From: Rostratula benghalensis
Lineage: Eukaryota; Chordata; Aves; Charadriiformes; Rostratulidae
Assembly: GCA_013399305.1 (NCBI GenBank)
Contig: VXAI01000097.1
Span: 102,263 to 166,262 of the forward strand
Direction: 5' to 3'
DNA: 64,000 nt
The notes beneath the pieces were generated by a model. That model had not been told where the DNA came from. It worked only from the letters and a program-made list of their open reading frames with translations, and did no database searches. The translations under genes and the position numbers were made by a program. Below, in pieces: positions 11,603 through 23,298 of the stretch. The number at the start of each line of letters is the position of its first letter. Positions within the stretch are counted from its first letter, which is position 1.

Positions 11603-12164
11603 CATCATAGAATGGTTGGAGTTGGAAGGGACCTTAAAGATCATCAAGTTCCAACCATTCTGACATGAGCAGGGACCCCTCCCACTAGATTAGGTTGCTC
11701 AAAGCCCAATCCTGCCTGGCCTTGAACACTCCCAGGGATGCATTATCCACTTCTCTGGCCAACCTGTTCCAGTGTCTCACCACCTTCATAGTAAAGAATC
11801 TCCTTCTAGCATCTAGTCTAAATCTCCCTTCTTTTGATTTAAAGCCATTACCTCCTGTCATATTGCTACACTCCCTGACAAAGAGTCCCTCTCCAGCTCT
11901 CTTGTAGGCTCCCTTCAGATACTGAAAGGCTGCTATAAGGTCTCCCTGGAGCCTTCTCTTCTCCAGGCTGAACAACCCCAGCTCTCTCAGCCTGTTTTCA
12001 TAGGAGAGGTACCCTCTGATCATCATTGTGGCCCTCTGCTGGACCCATTCCAACAGGTCACTGTCCTTCCTGTGCTGAGGATTCCAAAGCTGGACACAGT
12101 ACTCGGGGTGGGGTCTCATGAGAGCAGAGTACAGGGGTAGAATCACCTCCTGTGACCTGCTGAG
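11603..12164 (-). mobile_element. CR1 LINE fragment, C-terminal ORF2 and 3' end
   Basis: On the minus strand this is a 5'-truncated CR1. The tail is at the low-coordinate end ('atcatagaatggttggagtt'). A 153-codon frame (12146 down to 11685) encodes the C-terminal part of the CR1 ORF2 polyprotein, downstream of the reverse transcriptase core. Family-typical blocks are visible: PLYSALMRPHPEYC, LRELGLFSLEKRRL, GRFRLDARRRFFT and a RHWNRL-type block. This is the best preserved CR1 coding remnant in the window, but it lacks the endonuclease and the reverse transcriptase catalytic motifs and cannot be active. Its 5' end is next to an inverted duplication (12136-12179). Confidence 0.95.
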
Positions 12165-12179
12165 GGAGGTGATTCTACC
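12136..12179. repeat. Inverted duplication at the CR1 5' truncation point
   Basis: Arms of 15 bases, GGTAGAATCACCTCC (12136-12150) and GGAGGTGATTCTACC (12165-12179), are perfect reverse complements separated by 14 bases. One arm belongs to the CR1 body; the other lies just beyond the element's truncated end. The match continues imperfectly for a few bases. It fits a fold-back or twin-priming event when the CR1 copy inserted. Confidence 0.85.
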
Positions 12180-13223
12180 TGTTACACAGGTGTTCTACCT
12201 GTGATTATGACTTGCTCATAAACATTTTGAAACTTTTATTTGACACTTCTTTCTCTCTGAGGAATTTTGGTTAAACTCAGCCCCCAAAGTAAAACATTTT
12301 ACATTGAAGGACAACAGATATCTTGTTTCCTGAACCCTCTTCACTCTCCTCAGGGTCTGCTCACACTCTTTCAAATATCTTACTTCTGTAATTTGTCTAC
12401 TGCCACTAGTTTCTACAAATAAAAACAAAACAAGCCATAAAAACCCCAAACCTTTTATGAAGTCTTAGCACACCTACTCTTCTAGGTCGGAAACCTCTCT
12501 CCAACAGGTCTTCAATAAAGGCCCTGGGAATAGTGAATTTTTTATTTTTTTTTTTTTTTTTTTAATTCTCCTTGGTGTTAAAGCTCTGAGGCCCATATTC
12601 AGATTTTAATACTGTACAGTGCTCAGTCAGGCAAATTATCAAATCAAATTACAGTGACTTACCAATTTACCTCCCATCAGCTCTAAAGCAATACTTTGTT
12701 AACCTGCTGCAATTGTGTTGTGTGTCTGAACACATATGAGTGAAGGTTATTTCAGAAAGAAAGGACAGACCAAAAGAGCAGCTTTTATCCACAAGGTAAA
12801 AAACAGCGTAGACATTTAAGCAAACTGTTTAACTTTAAAGACAATTAGGCAATGGAATGACTTGCCTGAGGAGGTAGTTTAGACAATGTAATGAGAAATG
12901 CTTAAAATAGCATAAACTATTTGTGAGACAGATACAGATGTAAATAATCCTCCATGTTTTGAACTAGATGAATCAGGAGGGGTATCTTTTTTGTTCGAAT
13001 GACTGACTATAAAAATTCTATTCTCTTTCCTTAGGAACAGCTTTCAAACTTATGGCTGTTTACACCTGTTCTGAATACTAAAATGAAACTGCACTCCAAA
13101 AGGCAGTTTAACCTCACTGTATCATTATAAAGTAGATTTATTCATAACAAGCATCTATGAAAAACTTCCAGCAAAAAAGTCCTTAGTCAGGGAGATGCAC
13201 ATTGTTGCAAAAATGGATTGTTT
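12180..13223. other. Noncoding stretch, no gene seen
   Basis: AT-rich unique sequence with a T tract at 12538-12563. Nothing else was recognised. Confidence 0.6.
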
Positions 13224-13445
13224 CTCTAAGTGCTTATATGGCCCCATCACTATAGTATCCAAGCGCCTTACAAACGTTAATGAATGTATTCTCACAACAC
13301 CCCTGGGAGATAGAGATGGTATTATTAGCTAATGCACAAAGAGTGGCTTGTCCAAAGTCACACAGAAAGTCTGTGGCACAGCCAAGACTCAAAACTGTGA
13401 TTTCCTGCCCACTGCCGTAACCATGACTATATTCTCCTGTCCATA
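13224..13445 (-). mobile_element. Ancient MIR-like (CORE-SINE) relic
   Basis: Read on the minus strand, the segment carries the order of blocks typical of MIR elements. These are a 'cttggctgtgccacagac' block, a core 'ctgtgtgactttggacaag' (classically ctgtgtgaccttgggcaag), a 'taccatctctatctccc' block, and then 'gttgtgagaatacattcatt'. The 3' part 'gtttgtaaggcgcttgga' with a later 'ccatataagcac' resembles the LINE-like tail. Divergence is high, as expected for a family that expanded early in amniote history. The 75-codon minus-strand frame here has no meaning as protein. Confidence 0.75.
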
Positions 13446-13774
13446 TACAGCATTTCAAAATATGTTACATATAACCTCAGATCTTTACACAATAAGCCTT
13501 TCTGTTCAGCTGTAGATCCAACCAGATTCAATTTAATAAATGAAAATAACTTTGTTTATTAGGAAGCTTCATTATGGCAACAAATTTACAGGTTACTGAA
13601 ACATTGACAGTTATATGGGCCATAACTGGTTCTGATATACGAGACCAGTGAAAGAGAATTCCCTGATCGTCACATTCAGAACAGGAGGCGTCATATCCAG
13701 AACCTGATTTTGATACCAAAATATTTTCCTTCAGATAATGGAAAGTGTTACATTACACAGAGCAGTCTGGTTTT

Positions 13775-13830
13775 GAGAAAAAAAAAAAAAGAAAGAAAAA
13801 AAGAAGGAAAAAAAAGAATGTAAAGAAAAG
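13775..13830 (+). repeat. A-rich / purine low-complexity tract
   Basis: Runs of A interspersed with GAAAG and GAAGG units; a simple polypurine sequence. Confidence 0.8.
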
Positions 13831-14024
13831 TTAGCTCTATTCCCTATATAGTTCCTATTGGATAAACTATTTCTGTAATAAGACATATACAGTATTTTCA
13901 GTTTTAATGAGTTCAAATCTGGAAGGATAACTGTAGTTAGTGTGTTCACCCCTTAATATCAGAGAACAGAATGTGTTTGATAAATTTAATATTATAATCA
14001 TGAATATAAAATTACATTATTTAG

Positions 14025-14110
14025 AGATATAGATATATATAGATATAGATATAGATATAGATATAGATATAGATATAGATATAGATATAGATATAGATAT
14101 AGATATAGAT
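14025..14110 (+). repeat. AGATAT hexanucleotide microsatellite
   Basis: Nearly twelve perfect AGATAT units run from 14041 to 14110, preceded by an imperfect start. Such arrays are usually length-variable. The repeated Tyr-Leu frame on the minus strand is a by-product of the array. Confidence 0.95.
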
Positions 14111-14514
14111 TGCAGTCATTTAGGTTGATTTTAATGAATTCAGATATCTGATAAAATGTTAACAGGATCCTCCTGAATGAGGAACACAGCAAATTGTCTT
14201 TCATTTTGGCAGTGGACAGCATAGGCATTATTTTTTTCCTCAAATGCTAAATAAGTAAAAGAGAAAATACAACTGCAAAAGAGAAAAAGACAACTGAATA
14301 AATAATGGAAAAGGGTAGGAAGGTGCAGTAGATCACAAGGTGACTAATGGTCAAAAAAATACAATATTGTTGCAACGAAGTGAAGTATAATTTTGGAATT
14401 CATTGACAACAACAAAAGACAAGGTAAGTAGTGTCTCCTGAACTTCATTCCTGAAGTTCTAACAACAGCACTTTTCTTAGCTTTTGGCTTCATGTTTTAG
14501 GAAAGATGTAGATA

Positions 14515-14720
14515 AATTAAACCTGGTTTTAATTAGAGCTACCGGCACAGCAAAGGAGATTTACATCAGATTCTAATTGAAAACAGCCCAGCTGTCAGGA
14601 CAGTTAAATGATGGAGCAGATTATCATTGACAGGGAATCCACATCTCAACACATGTTCAAGAGCATGTTAAATAAATATCCATGAGGGGTGATCCTAATT
14701 CACATAAGAAGATAGACTCA
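14515..14720. promoter_or_regulatory. Candidate conserved noncoding element
   Basis: This repeat-free stretch is dense in homeodomain-type TAAT cores (TTTTAATTAGAG, TCTAATTGAA, TTATCATTGACAGG). It has a CAGCTG E-box, a TGACAG TALE-type site next to TTATCAT, and a CATGTTCAAGAGCATGTT half-site pair. That clustering resembles developmental enhancers found in introns of neural genes. Conservation cannot be judged from one sequence, so this is a hypothesis based on motif content only. Confidence 0.25.
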
Positions 14721-14825
14721 ATTGTGTCCTCAGATCCATTTCAGTCTAACATCCATATTTTATCACTCTACAAAAAGTACAAACAGCTATTCAGATCACT
14801 CCTTCAAGAACCTCTGCTCTAGAAT

Positions 14826-14995
14826 CCCTTATTCCCTCCTTTTTCTCTCCCTCTCTCCCCCATCTCTGTTTCTCTCTTCCTCTTTCCCCTTTTCCTTCTT
14901 CCTCCCTCCGTTCCTCCCCCATAAGCTCTCTCTGCCCTTTCAGTCTTTCTCTCTTTCTTCCCTCATCCTTTAATCCCTCCCTCTGTTCTTTCTAC
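14826..14995 (+). repeat. Polypyrimidine tract (CT-rich, 170 bases)
   Basis: Almost uninterrupted C/T (ctctccctctctccccc, ttcctccctccg), broken only by a few purines. Long polypurine/polypyrimidine sequence can form triplex (H-) DNA. The 83-codon Ser/Leu/Phe/Pro-rich frame through it is an artefact. Confidence 0.85.
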
Positions 14996-17900
14996 ATCCT
15001 TCTAAACTGGAACATCCTTAGCTGGACTGGAAATTCCTTAGGTGCCTACCTTTAGAAACCTTAGCATGTTCAGGAACAACCTGTTCTGAGAGACTAGATA
15101 TCTATTCCCCATAAGAATACATAAAGATCCAAATTTAGATAAAATGTGATTTGAATTCTTATCATACCTTCAGTGCAGGACCGGAAAACTAAAATGACTG
15201 GGTACTTCTGGGTAATTTTTATTATCATTTTTATTGCCACTGAGTAATAGAAAAATTATGAAGATAGACTGTACATTAGCAAAATTATCAGATTAGAGAA
15301 ACAGAGTCTCTTGTTATTAAAGAGCTTAGTTGCTCAGTTAGGTTGCAGAAATAGCTTTTAATTTTCTCTGATTCTCCCAAGTCCAGGGCAAGTTCTTTTT
15401 CCCTGTTCCTGTAAGTTACCTGCTTACATGCAATAACATACTCTGATTCAATATGATGAGTATAGAACATTCTTTTTCATAAAAGCCAAACAAATGTCAC
15501 ATGAAAGACAGCAAACTCGTGTCCTGTACTATCACTATCTCCTTTAATTTCTTTTGGGACTGTTGAAACCAGAACTGGATGGACATTATGGGAATTGCAC
15601 TCAAATAAAAGAATAATAGGTTTAAATAGTTCCTAGTTCCAGGTGGGATGCAGTGTTTAAACAGTCCAAAAGAACTGGAGGAAATGTTTCTAAGGTAGGG
15701 CTTTAAAGGAAAACTTTAAAGTTGAAGCACTCACTTGAACATATAATCCCCACTGGAACTGCCTTGTAAAAATGAGATCAAGCCACATTATCTGGCTAGA
15801 ATGGGTTACTGTATTCTTCATCCTACTTTGTTACCAGAGATAGACAGCTGATTGGGAGAAACTATTCAGTTACCTGAAATTATACAAAAGCCATAATAAT
15901 ATCCATGAGTGTATTTTCACAATGTGAAATGGCAGCCTACATAACAGTCACTAAGGTGTAGTATGGAGTCTTACATCAACAATTCATATTCACTGGAGTA
16001 TGGTTTATTAAAATGGCTATATTTATATGTTTTTAGAAGTTACTGTATAAAGGATTCATTAAAGAACTGCAGCATTTCACAAGCCCAGAAGTTCACACAT
16101 GGAGCAAAGTCCTCACTCAAGGAGAAAATGAACCCTTGCCTAGAATGTTGAATAACCTGCAGGATGCTTCGCAGAAAATCTGGAAAGAAAGACTACTGAA
16201 GGTAAAAGCGGGTACCAGAAAGCCTACTTACAAGATGTTAGCAAGGGCCCTCTGCTGTGAAGTTTGTGCAGTGCCTGGCCAAAGACTAATGAAGAAAGCC
16301 ACAGGATTCCCATACTGGAAACTGAAAGTTAAAGCTGTTAAATATGAACATATGGAGGTAGGCAAGCTGTAGGAGTCCCATCTAGTTGTGATGGTTTAAA
16401 CAATAGCACTTGTTGTTCCTCGCAGGAAGACGATAGCAACAAAAGGAGTGTCAGAAATGTGAGAGTAAGTTAAAATGAATGGCCTCACTTAAAACAGACA
16501 ACCACCATCTACACAACCAGAAAAGGGAATGGTGAGGACTCAGTTAACAAACAAATCATAAAGCATTACTTGACATTTGGTTAGGAGCACAATTGTGCTG
16601 ATTTTACCAGGACCTAACAGATTGTCAAAACATAGACAGGTAAGACTGACAGAAGCAAAGCAAACTCATTCTCTCTTGTAAAAGGTCTGACTTTCTTTGC
16701 TTACTTTAATAATCTCCAGTTGAGCAAATTGATTCTAAAAGATAATATATAATAATATAAAGTAATATATGTATAAAACCATAGTTCAGTCTGCAGGAAA
16801 AACTACCATAACAAAATAACTGATGTTAATCTCGGGAAAATAATGTCTATCCAGCTGTTTCCATGAAGATGGTACCACTATGTCTTGTCACATATACCCT
16901 AAGGAAATCAGTGAGTAATTCAGTCACAAGATGGGAACCCATTGGGAATCCAACAGACATAGAACTGTGTATCTTGTATTCAAGTGCTAAACACACACAC
17001 TGAACTATTATGATTCAGACAGCAGTGGATGTGGATTGGCAAAAAATTCAAATTGAACTCAAGAAGTGGGATAAAGAAACAATGCAATAACATGTTCTTC
17101 TTCATGTCACTCCAGTTACAAGAAAAGTGACACCATAACAGTAAGTGAAATCAAAGAAATTATCTTAAACCTGCATCTAACGTATATTTAGATGAAGTTT
17201 TATTGTAGTCCACCCAATTTTAAATATAAGTTGACGGACTTTGGTAAATTAAAACAAATACTGAAGAAATTAAAATACACTCAAAAAAAGAAACTGAGCC
17301 CATAGTTAACTCTGAGAATCAAAAAAAGTTAGAAATAAAACCAGGACATTGCAAACTGATGTTGTTGGGCTGGTTATCTGCTTTTTTTGGTTAAATTTTG
17401 CATTCCTTGTATTTGAGTTATCTCTGGCATATAGTTCTAGTTTTAAGATCTTGCCTTTTGTGGTTGCATGGAAAGGTTCAGTATTTTTCAGTAAGAATTT
17501 TCATAGAAATGGAAGTGACATGCAGTGGTAGGGAACTCCCGGGAATAGCTAAAGTGAAAGATAAAGACAACTTTGTCTAGCACCTATCTGGTCCCAAACC
17601 TACTGTGAGACCATTTGAGAAATGAGATGAAGACTGTAAGACTTTTCTTTCTTACTTATACTAGAATAAGAAATATTTTTAAGCCTGGAGTATGCAAGAG
17701 CTACATTGTTATAGAATGTGGTATATTTAGTTATGTGTCACTATTAGAGTAAGATTTATTTGGTTTTTTTTTCTCTTTGCCAAAAGTTAATGACTTTTGT
17801 TCAGGAATTTTATAAATATGTTGTATCCAAGATGGTGACAATTAATGATTCATATTTATAACATACAATTCCTCAAATCACATGATGGACAACTATAAAT

Positions 17901-20030
17901 TCTTTAGTCAGGTAATGGAACTAACCAAACAGGACTTTTGATCTATATTACTAAATATTTGCAGTTGATACTGGGTGAACATTGAACTAGAGAAGAACCA
18001 TAAAACACCATTCCAGTTCAGTTGTGACTGGGATACATATAGACATTGACCTACAACTTGGTAAAAAGAGAAAGTGATGGCTATAACTATCTGCAGATTA
18101 GGAAGGGGTTGCTTCCTTGGCGTTAGTGATGCACTCACAAATTTCTGGAGAAGACACTTTAGTAAATAATCATGACTATATAATGTCAAGCTTTGAATGA
18201 CAGCCAGAAGTACTTGGTTCCAATAAATAATACTTTTAAGTGGAGTCTTGCCCTAATTTCTGATAGGAAACCCTTTCTAACAGAAGATGGTGACAGAACT
18301 GATGATGACTGTCTAAGAAATAATGTTTTTTCAAAACACTGACAAAATCCTCAACTAAGGCAGCAAACAGTGATTGTTACTAAAACTGGAAGTTTAAGGC
18401 AACATTTTAAAGCCAGTGTCATCGTGGTCCTGTCTCAAACATAACAATTCAATATCTTGTTTATATGTCAGTTCCTAAAAGGCAGATATGTAATTCTAGA
18501 TTACATCTTTACCAACAGGTCCATTTCACCACAGTAATCAGGAAGAATTTCTGAATAAATGGGTAGGTGATCAACTTATGGAAGTAATAACCAAGCTACT
18601 CAAGGATCAGCAATGTTCATTTGTCAGAGAGTTGGAAAATATTGTGTTCGTGTAAGATTATTCTTTTTTTTCTGCTTTTTCTTATTGCTCTTATTTAATA
18701 AGCACCTTCTTCCTTATAAAGTACATCTGACTTCAAACTGCACCTGCAATCTCTAGCAAAATGTAAGTAGTTTCAGCTTTGAAAGCCAATGTGGACAGCT
18801 ATCCAGGAGTGCTCTACCAAAATAGATAGCTGAGAATGTTAAATTCCTTCTAAATGTACATCCATTTTATGTTGCTTTTAAAGACAATTTCTTACGTCTC
18901 TCTCTCTGCTTAGCCCAAGGCTTTTAAATGGCTAGAAGATGAATAAATTAGAATTCTGTGCAATCTAATCTAGATATTAGAATTCTGTAAGTATATTGCA
19001 TCATTAAGGTTTCTTAAACATAGAGCTGGAATTTTACATACATTCAAGTTTAGCTCTGTAATGAGTGAATGTTTTTTGTTTATTTTTCAATATTAGGTAA
19101 CTGACTGAATCTGAATTTAGGTAATATATTCTTTCATGGAATGGTCAGGAATTGCAGCATTACCTGAAATTTGAAAAGACAAAGACATGAAACTCATTTA
19201 GAAGGTAATAATTATGGCACATAGAAAACAACACGCTATTAGAAATATTACAGCAACTAATCCCTAATGAATAGTGATACTGACAGAACTGTCAGGAACT
19301 TCAAATACACAGGGCCAAATTCTGTTCTAAAATCTCCTGCTGATGCTTAAGAGAAGCCCATGGGCTCAGGTACTAAGCTGAGGACCTGGTCACACAAGGT
19401 GTGATAGATTCTTAATTTAAAGATTTTCAGGACAATTTGAGCTTTGACACTGAACACACCGTGAGTCATTTAAGGCCACAAAGGGACCTAGTATGACAGT
19501 TAGATTTGAATTCTTTCTGTCCCTGCACATTAAGACATCATTCCTGGTCACTAGATCATTTTAGAATTATAACGAAGAAGCCTTCTTTGTCCCTAATAAG
19601 CATATCCTCACATTTATATGTGTTCAAGTATTAAATTTAGTATATATTTGTGAGAGTATTTCTCATGTTTACCTCCAGAGTGAAGTTTACCTCTTTGAGG
19701 GCTCTGTTTGCTTGTCTTCTAAACTGAGAAACATACATATAGCATATAAAAGTGAGAGGATCAATAGGCTTTTCAAAGCTTGCTCAAAATATCAGAGATT
19801 AAATACCTAATGAATGATTAAATGGGTACAGAAAATAAGAGCCAAGTGTTAATTACGTGTGTAATTCCGCTGGTTTTGTTTTGTTCAATAAAAGATTAAT
19901 AGTTTGAACTTTCCATCACTACTGAGTAACACAACAGATTAAAATCATATTGCATGACATCCCAAAACAAGAAATTTGCAGGGTAGCTAAGGGGCAGTAT
20001 CATGTCATGCTATAAATTATATGACAAATT

Positions 20031-20078
20031 AAAAAAGGAAAAAAAAAAAAAGAGAGAGAGAAAAAGAGAAAGAAAACA
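20031..20078 (+). repeat. Polypurine A/AG tract
   Basis: An A run followed by (AG)n and AAAAAGAG units; simple sequence. Confidence 0.85.
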
Positions 20079-20974
20079 ACGTATCACAACTCCTCTGATG
20101 ACAGCAGGCGTATGACAATTCTTTGTCATGTGGTTATCCAGCAGTCACTGTGGCTTCCTGCTGGCACTGGTGATGCTCGTTGGAGCATAGCATGGGATCC
20201 AGCATGCTTAAATCCCACTGTGCAAGCGCTAGAAGACTTAGAGAAGAACAGCAAGTGAAAGGGAAAGAAACACTAAGAAAGACTGAGTGGAAAGGGAACA
20301 GTGAGGGAAGACACAAAAATACATGGAAATAAAGTCAATGAGAATCCAAGCATAAGAAGCAGAAGTAAAAATTACAGGTAACTCTCCCCATCTTCTTGGC
20401 ATTTCTCACTCCAACGGCATCCATGGCTCCATTTTGCAAAGAGGGAAGCCAAGGCAGCAGGCAGCTGCTGCAGGAGGGAAAAGCCTGAGGCAGAGAAGGG
20501 CGGCCTCACGGGAGCTAACACTGCCATGGAGGGGTGGCTGTTGAGGAAGAGGCTTCCTCCCCTAGGCATTAAAGGAGAAACATTTAAAAGAATTATTTTA
20601 TCCCAGCCCTCTTAAAGGACAGGCTTGCATGACCTGGCAGGATGCAATTCTTTCCGTGAGGAAGAGGAACCATACAAGGAATTGTTTATGATAAATAAGA
20701 CTTACTATAAATGCAATTTTCTAAGCTTTTAACTGATCATTTCTAGATGATGATTACTCTCTAACCATCGCTACGCCCCTTGCCCACGGGTTGTCACTGA
20801 AGCGCCCCTGGGGAGTGCTGCCGTGAGCTGTCCTTTCAGCACCACAACCAACCGCCCCGCTGCCACCTCCTCCAGTCCACTCCAGCAGCTCATCACCTCA
20901 TGAAACAGGAGTGCTGCCGTCCTTCTCAGACTCCAGAGATACAGGCTTAAAAGACACAAGTTTAACCTGTTCAA

Positions 20975-21064
20975 ACCTCTTCCTGCTATGGCAGGGGGAT
21001 TGGACTAGGTGATCTTTCAAGGTCCCTTCCAATCCCTGATATTCTGTGATTCTGTGATTCTGTG
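20975..21064 (+). mobile_element. CR1 LINE fragment, extreme 3' end
   Basis: GCAGGGGGATTGGACTAG, then GATCTTTCAAGGTCCCTTCC and three repeats of the tail unit ATTCTGTG identify a CR1 3' terminus on the + strand. Less than 100 bases are left. Its 3' UTR matches the copies at 35669 and 54887 more closely than those at 6188 or 31928. Confidence 0.93.
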
Positions 21065-22155
21065 AAACTGAGATCTGAGTTACATACATGTAAAGTCATT
21101 TGCAATGAACTAGAAACACTGATAATTTTATAAACCACTGTTTCTATAGCAGATAACAAAGAAATCCCTTTAAAACTATGTATTTGTTAAGTCTTATATG
21201 TTTGAAAATATTGTCAGAGTTTCAACGCAAGAAATCATTTCAGCTTAACAACTGAGCATGAATAATAGAATTCCTTTAAACAACCAATTGTACCAAACCC
21301 CACATTACAAAAGTTCATTGTTCATATAGGTGATAAGTGTGGATTTTCTTTCCAAAAACTTTAAGTATCTATGTGACAGAAAATTCCTACTCTGTAAGTA
21401 CCAATAAGATCATCTGTAGCAACCTCTTTGACATCCTGCTGGACCATGGTTCTTAGTGAATAGAAAATGGAAAAAATACCCTTAGATTGTAAATCTACTA
21501 CCTTTTATTTTCCCTTTTTTATTTTTATTTTTATTTTTCCATTTGGTCAACTACGCACATACATGACAAGATGAGATTAAAAAGTCTAGGTTTAAAACCA
21601 GTACTAACTTCACAATAAGTTTCTATCTTCACCATAGATATAGTTCCAAAGTTATTGCCTTCCTCTGTTGAATGTTTCTACCTATAAAAACTCCTGTAAA
21701 TTTCATATGTAACTGAAGTTTAATAGTTAGGAAGAAATTACGTTTACTCCCTGTTGATATAATGGAGATTGTTCTTGCTGGAAAGTTCAGAACTCCACCT
21801 TGTGGTGATAATTTTAACTGTCTGTTTGAAAACGACTGAGGAGAAGAAAAGGAACACTGAAATGCAGCCGGGGAATGGAGGAGAAATTCAGGTTTGAACT
21901 ATGGTGAATAATTCTTGTTTAGGTTCATTTGCGAAAGCTAACAAATTCACTCCAGACATGTGAGGCAAAGTAAAAGAGTAGAATTTTTTCTTTATTTTGG
22001 GAACAAATTTGCAGAACGTAATGTGTAATATTCATGGTGAAAACAGATAGGCTTTCATCACTGCTCCACTTTTTCTGTCAAGTCAAATGACTAGAAGTTA
22101 GCACATACCTATATTAATAGTGACCCCTCTATGGGTTCCTTTAACTTTCTTCTAG

Positions 22156-22243
22156 CAACAAATGTTAAACATTCTGTTGGACTTAAATTGCTTAAGGAAA
22201 TCCAGACTGACCGTCTCCCACCACAGACTGCAATAAATACCAG
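22156..22243 (+). other. Candidate 88-nt exon
   Basis: A pyrimidine tract ending TTTCTTCTAG (to 22155) precedes the segment and CAG|GTAATC follows it (22241-22246). One frame is open throughout for 28 codons with ordinary composition: it starts TNVKHSVGLKLLKEIQ and continues TDRLPPQTAINT. No protein family is recognised. An open frame of this length often occurs by chance, so the call rests mainly on the paired splice signals on the + strand. Confidence 0.2.
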
Positions 22244-23284
22244 GTAATCAACAGCACAAACTCTATCAATGTTCATGTATTAAAAGCAAACACTCTACTA
22301 GTAAAATATCTATCCTCTTAGTAATAAGACAGTATGAAGGGAACAGAGTATCTAAGCCTGTTTCCTTTCATTATTCAGTTGAGTTGTAATTGAGCATCAT
22401 ATGTTCTACTGCTGTTTAATCTTTGTAGAAAACATAAACTGAATTAGTTCAGCTATTAAAAAAAATAAACCAAAATACTACAAATTTGTCTACTACTTAT
22501 ATTTTGTTTGTTTGCTTGCTTGCAATATTAGTCTAATTAATTTACATGGAAAAATCACTGTCATTCTACAGAAATTCTTTTCCTGAAGAAAAGGCCAATA
22601 TTTGAACCTCTTCAGTCACAGAAATGCTTGAGGTTAAAAAAATTAAATCTAGCCTGCCAGGGATTCTCAACTTTTCAGTGTAAGTAGTAAACCCCCATTC
22701 CTAGTCAGACATACCTTCATTACTGGAAGTGCCAGCATGTTGCAAGAGATATGAACAACTTTACATATCCTGACATGCAAGCTGAAGGAGAAGACATCAT
22801 TAAGTATTCCTTTGTGTGCATGTCTAATCCCTCATACACCATCAGAAGTCTCTTGCAGAAGGAGGATACAGATAGCAAAGTAAAGACACTCTGCTAATCT
22901 TCTTACTGGAGACATTAGAAAAAGAGTCTTAGAAAAAAGTCTTCCTGTGTTACTACCCATCAATTCATTGTCCCCTAACAACTCACACTAAAACAATGTT
23001 TGCATGCAAGTGCTGTGCACCACTGGAGTAGATATTTTTTCAGAACACCACTATGTAAAGCTTAAAAAGAACAGGACCAAATCTTTTCCACAAATAAACT
23101 ACTTCATACCTGTCCCTGAAATACACTCTCATGGAACACCATGTGAATAGACTCTTTAAAATCAATCTATTACTGCAAAAAAATGTACACAAACTGAACG
23201 CATAACCCACGTATACACCGATACATAACTATTCTGATATGAAACTAGTAGCAAAAGCAATAAATAGCTTATTTACAAGGGTTG

Positions 23285-23298
23285 CACACAATTGTGTG
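23285..23298. repeat. 14-base perfect palindrome CACACAATTGTGTG
   Basis: A perfect self-complementary sequence. The identical 14-mer recurs at 52432-52445. Confidence 0.9.

Larger units (their letters stand above)
13463..20974. other. Long AT-rich noncoding stretch with simple repeats
   Basis: No gene was identified. It contains the A-rich tract at 13775-13830, the AGATAT hexamer array at 14025-14110, a candidate regulatory element at 14515-14720, a pyrimidine-rich tract at 14826-14995 and a purine-rich tract at 20031-20078. A GC-richer portion (about 20390-20580 and 20770-20940) lies upstream of a CR1 3' end and could be an old repeat, but no family was recognised. Frames of 60-93 codons here lack motifs. 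One good isolated donor sequence (AAG|GTAAGT) follows 14423 without a matching acceptor. Confidence 0.6.

Noticed and set aside
13234..13458. 74-codon minus-strand frame
   Set aside because: It lies within the MIR-like relic.
13998..14243. Minus-strand frame with Tyr-Leu repeats
   Set aside because: Translation of the AGATAT microsatellite.
14722..14973. 83-codon Ser/Pro/Leu-rich frame
   Set aside because: Translation of the polypyrimidine tract.
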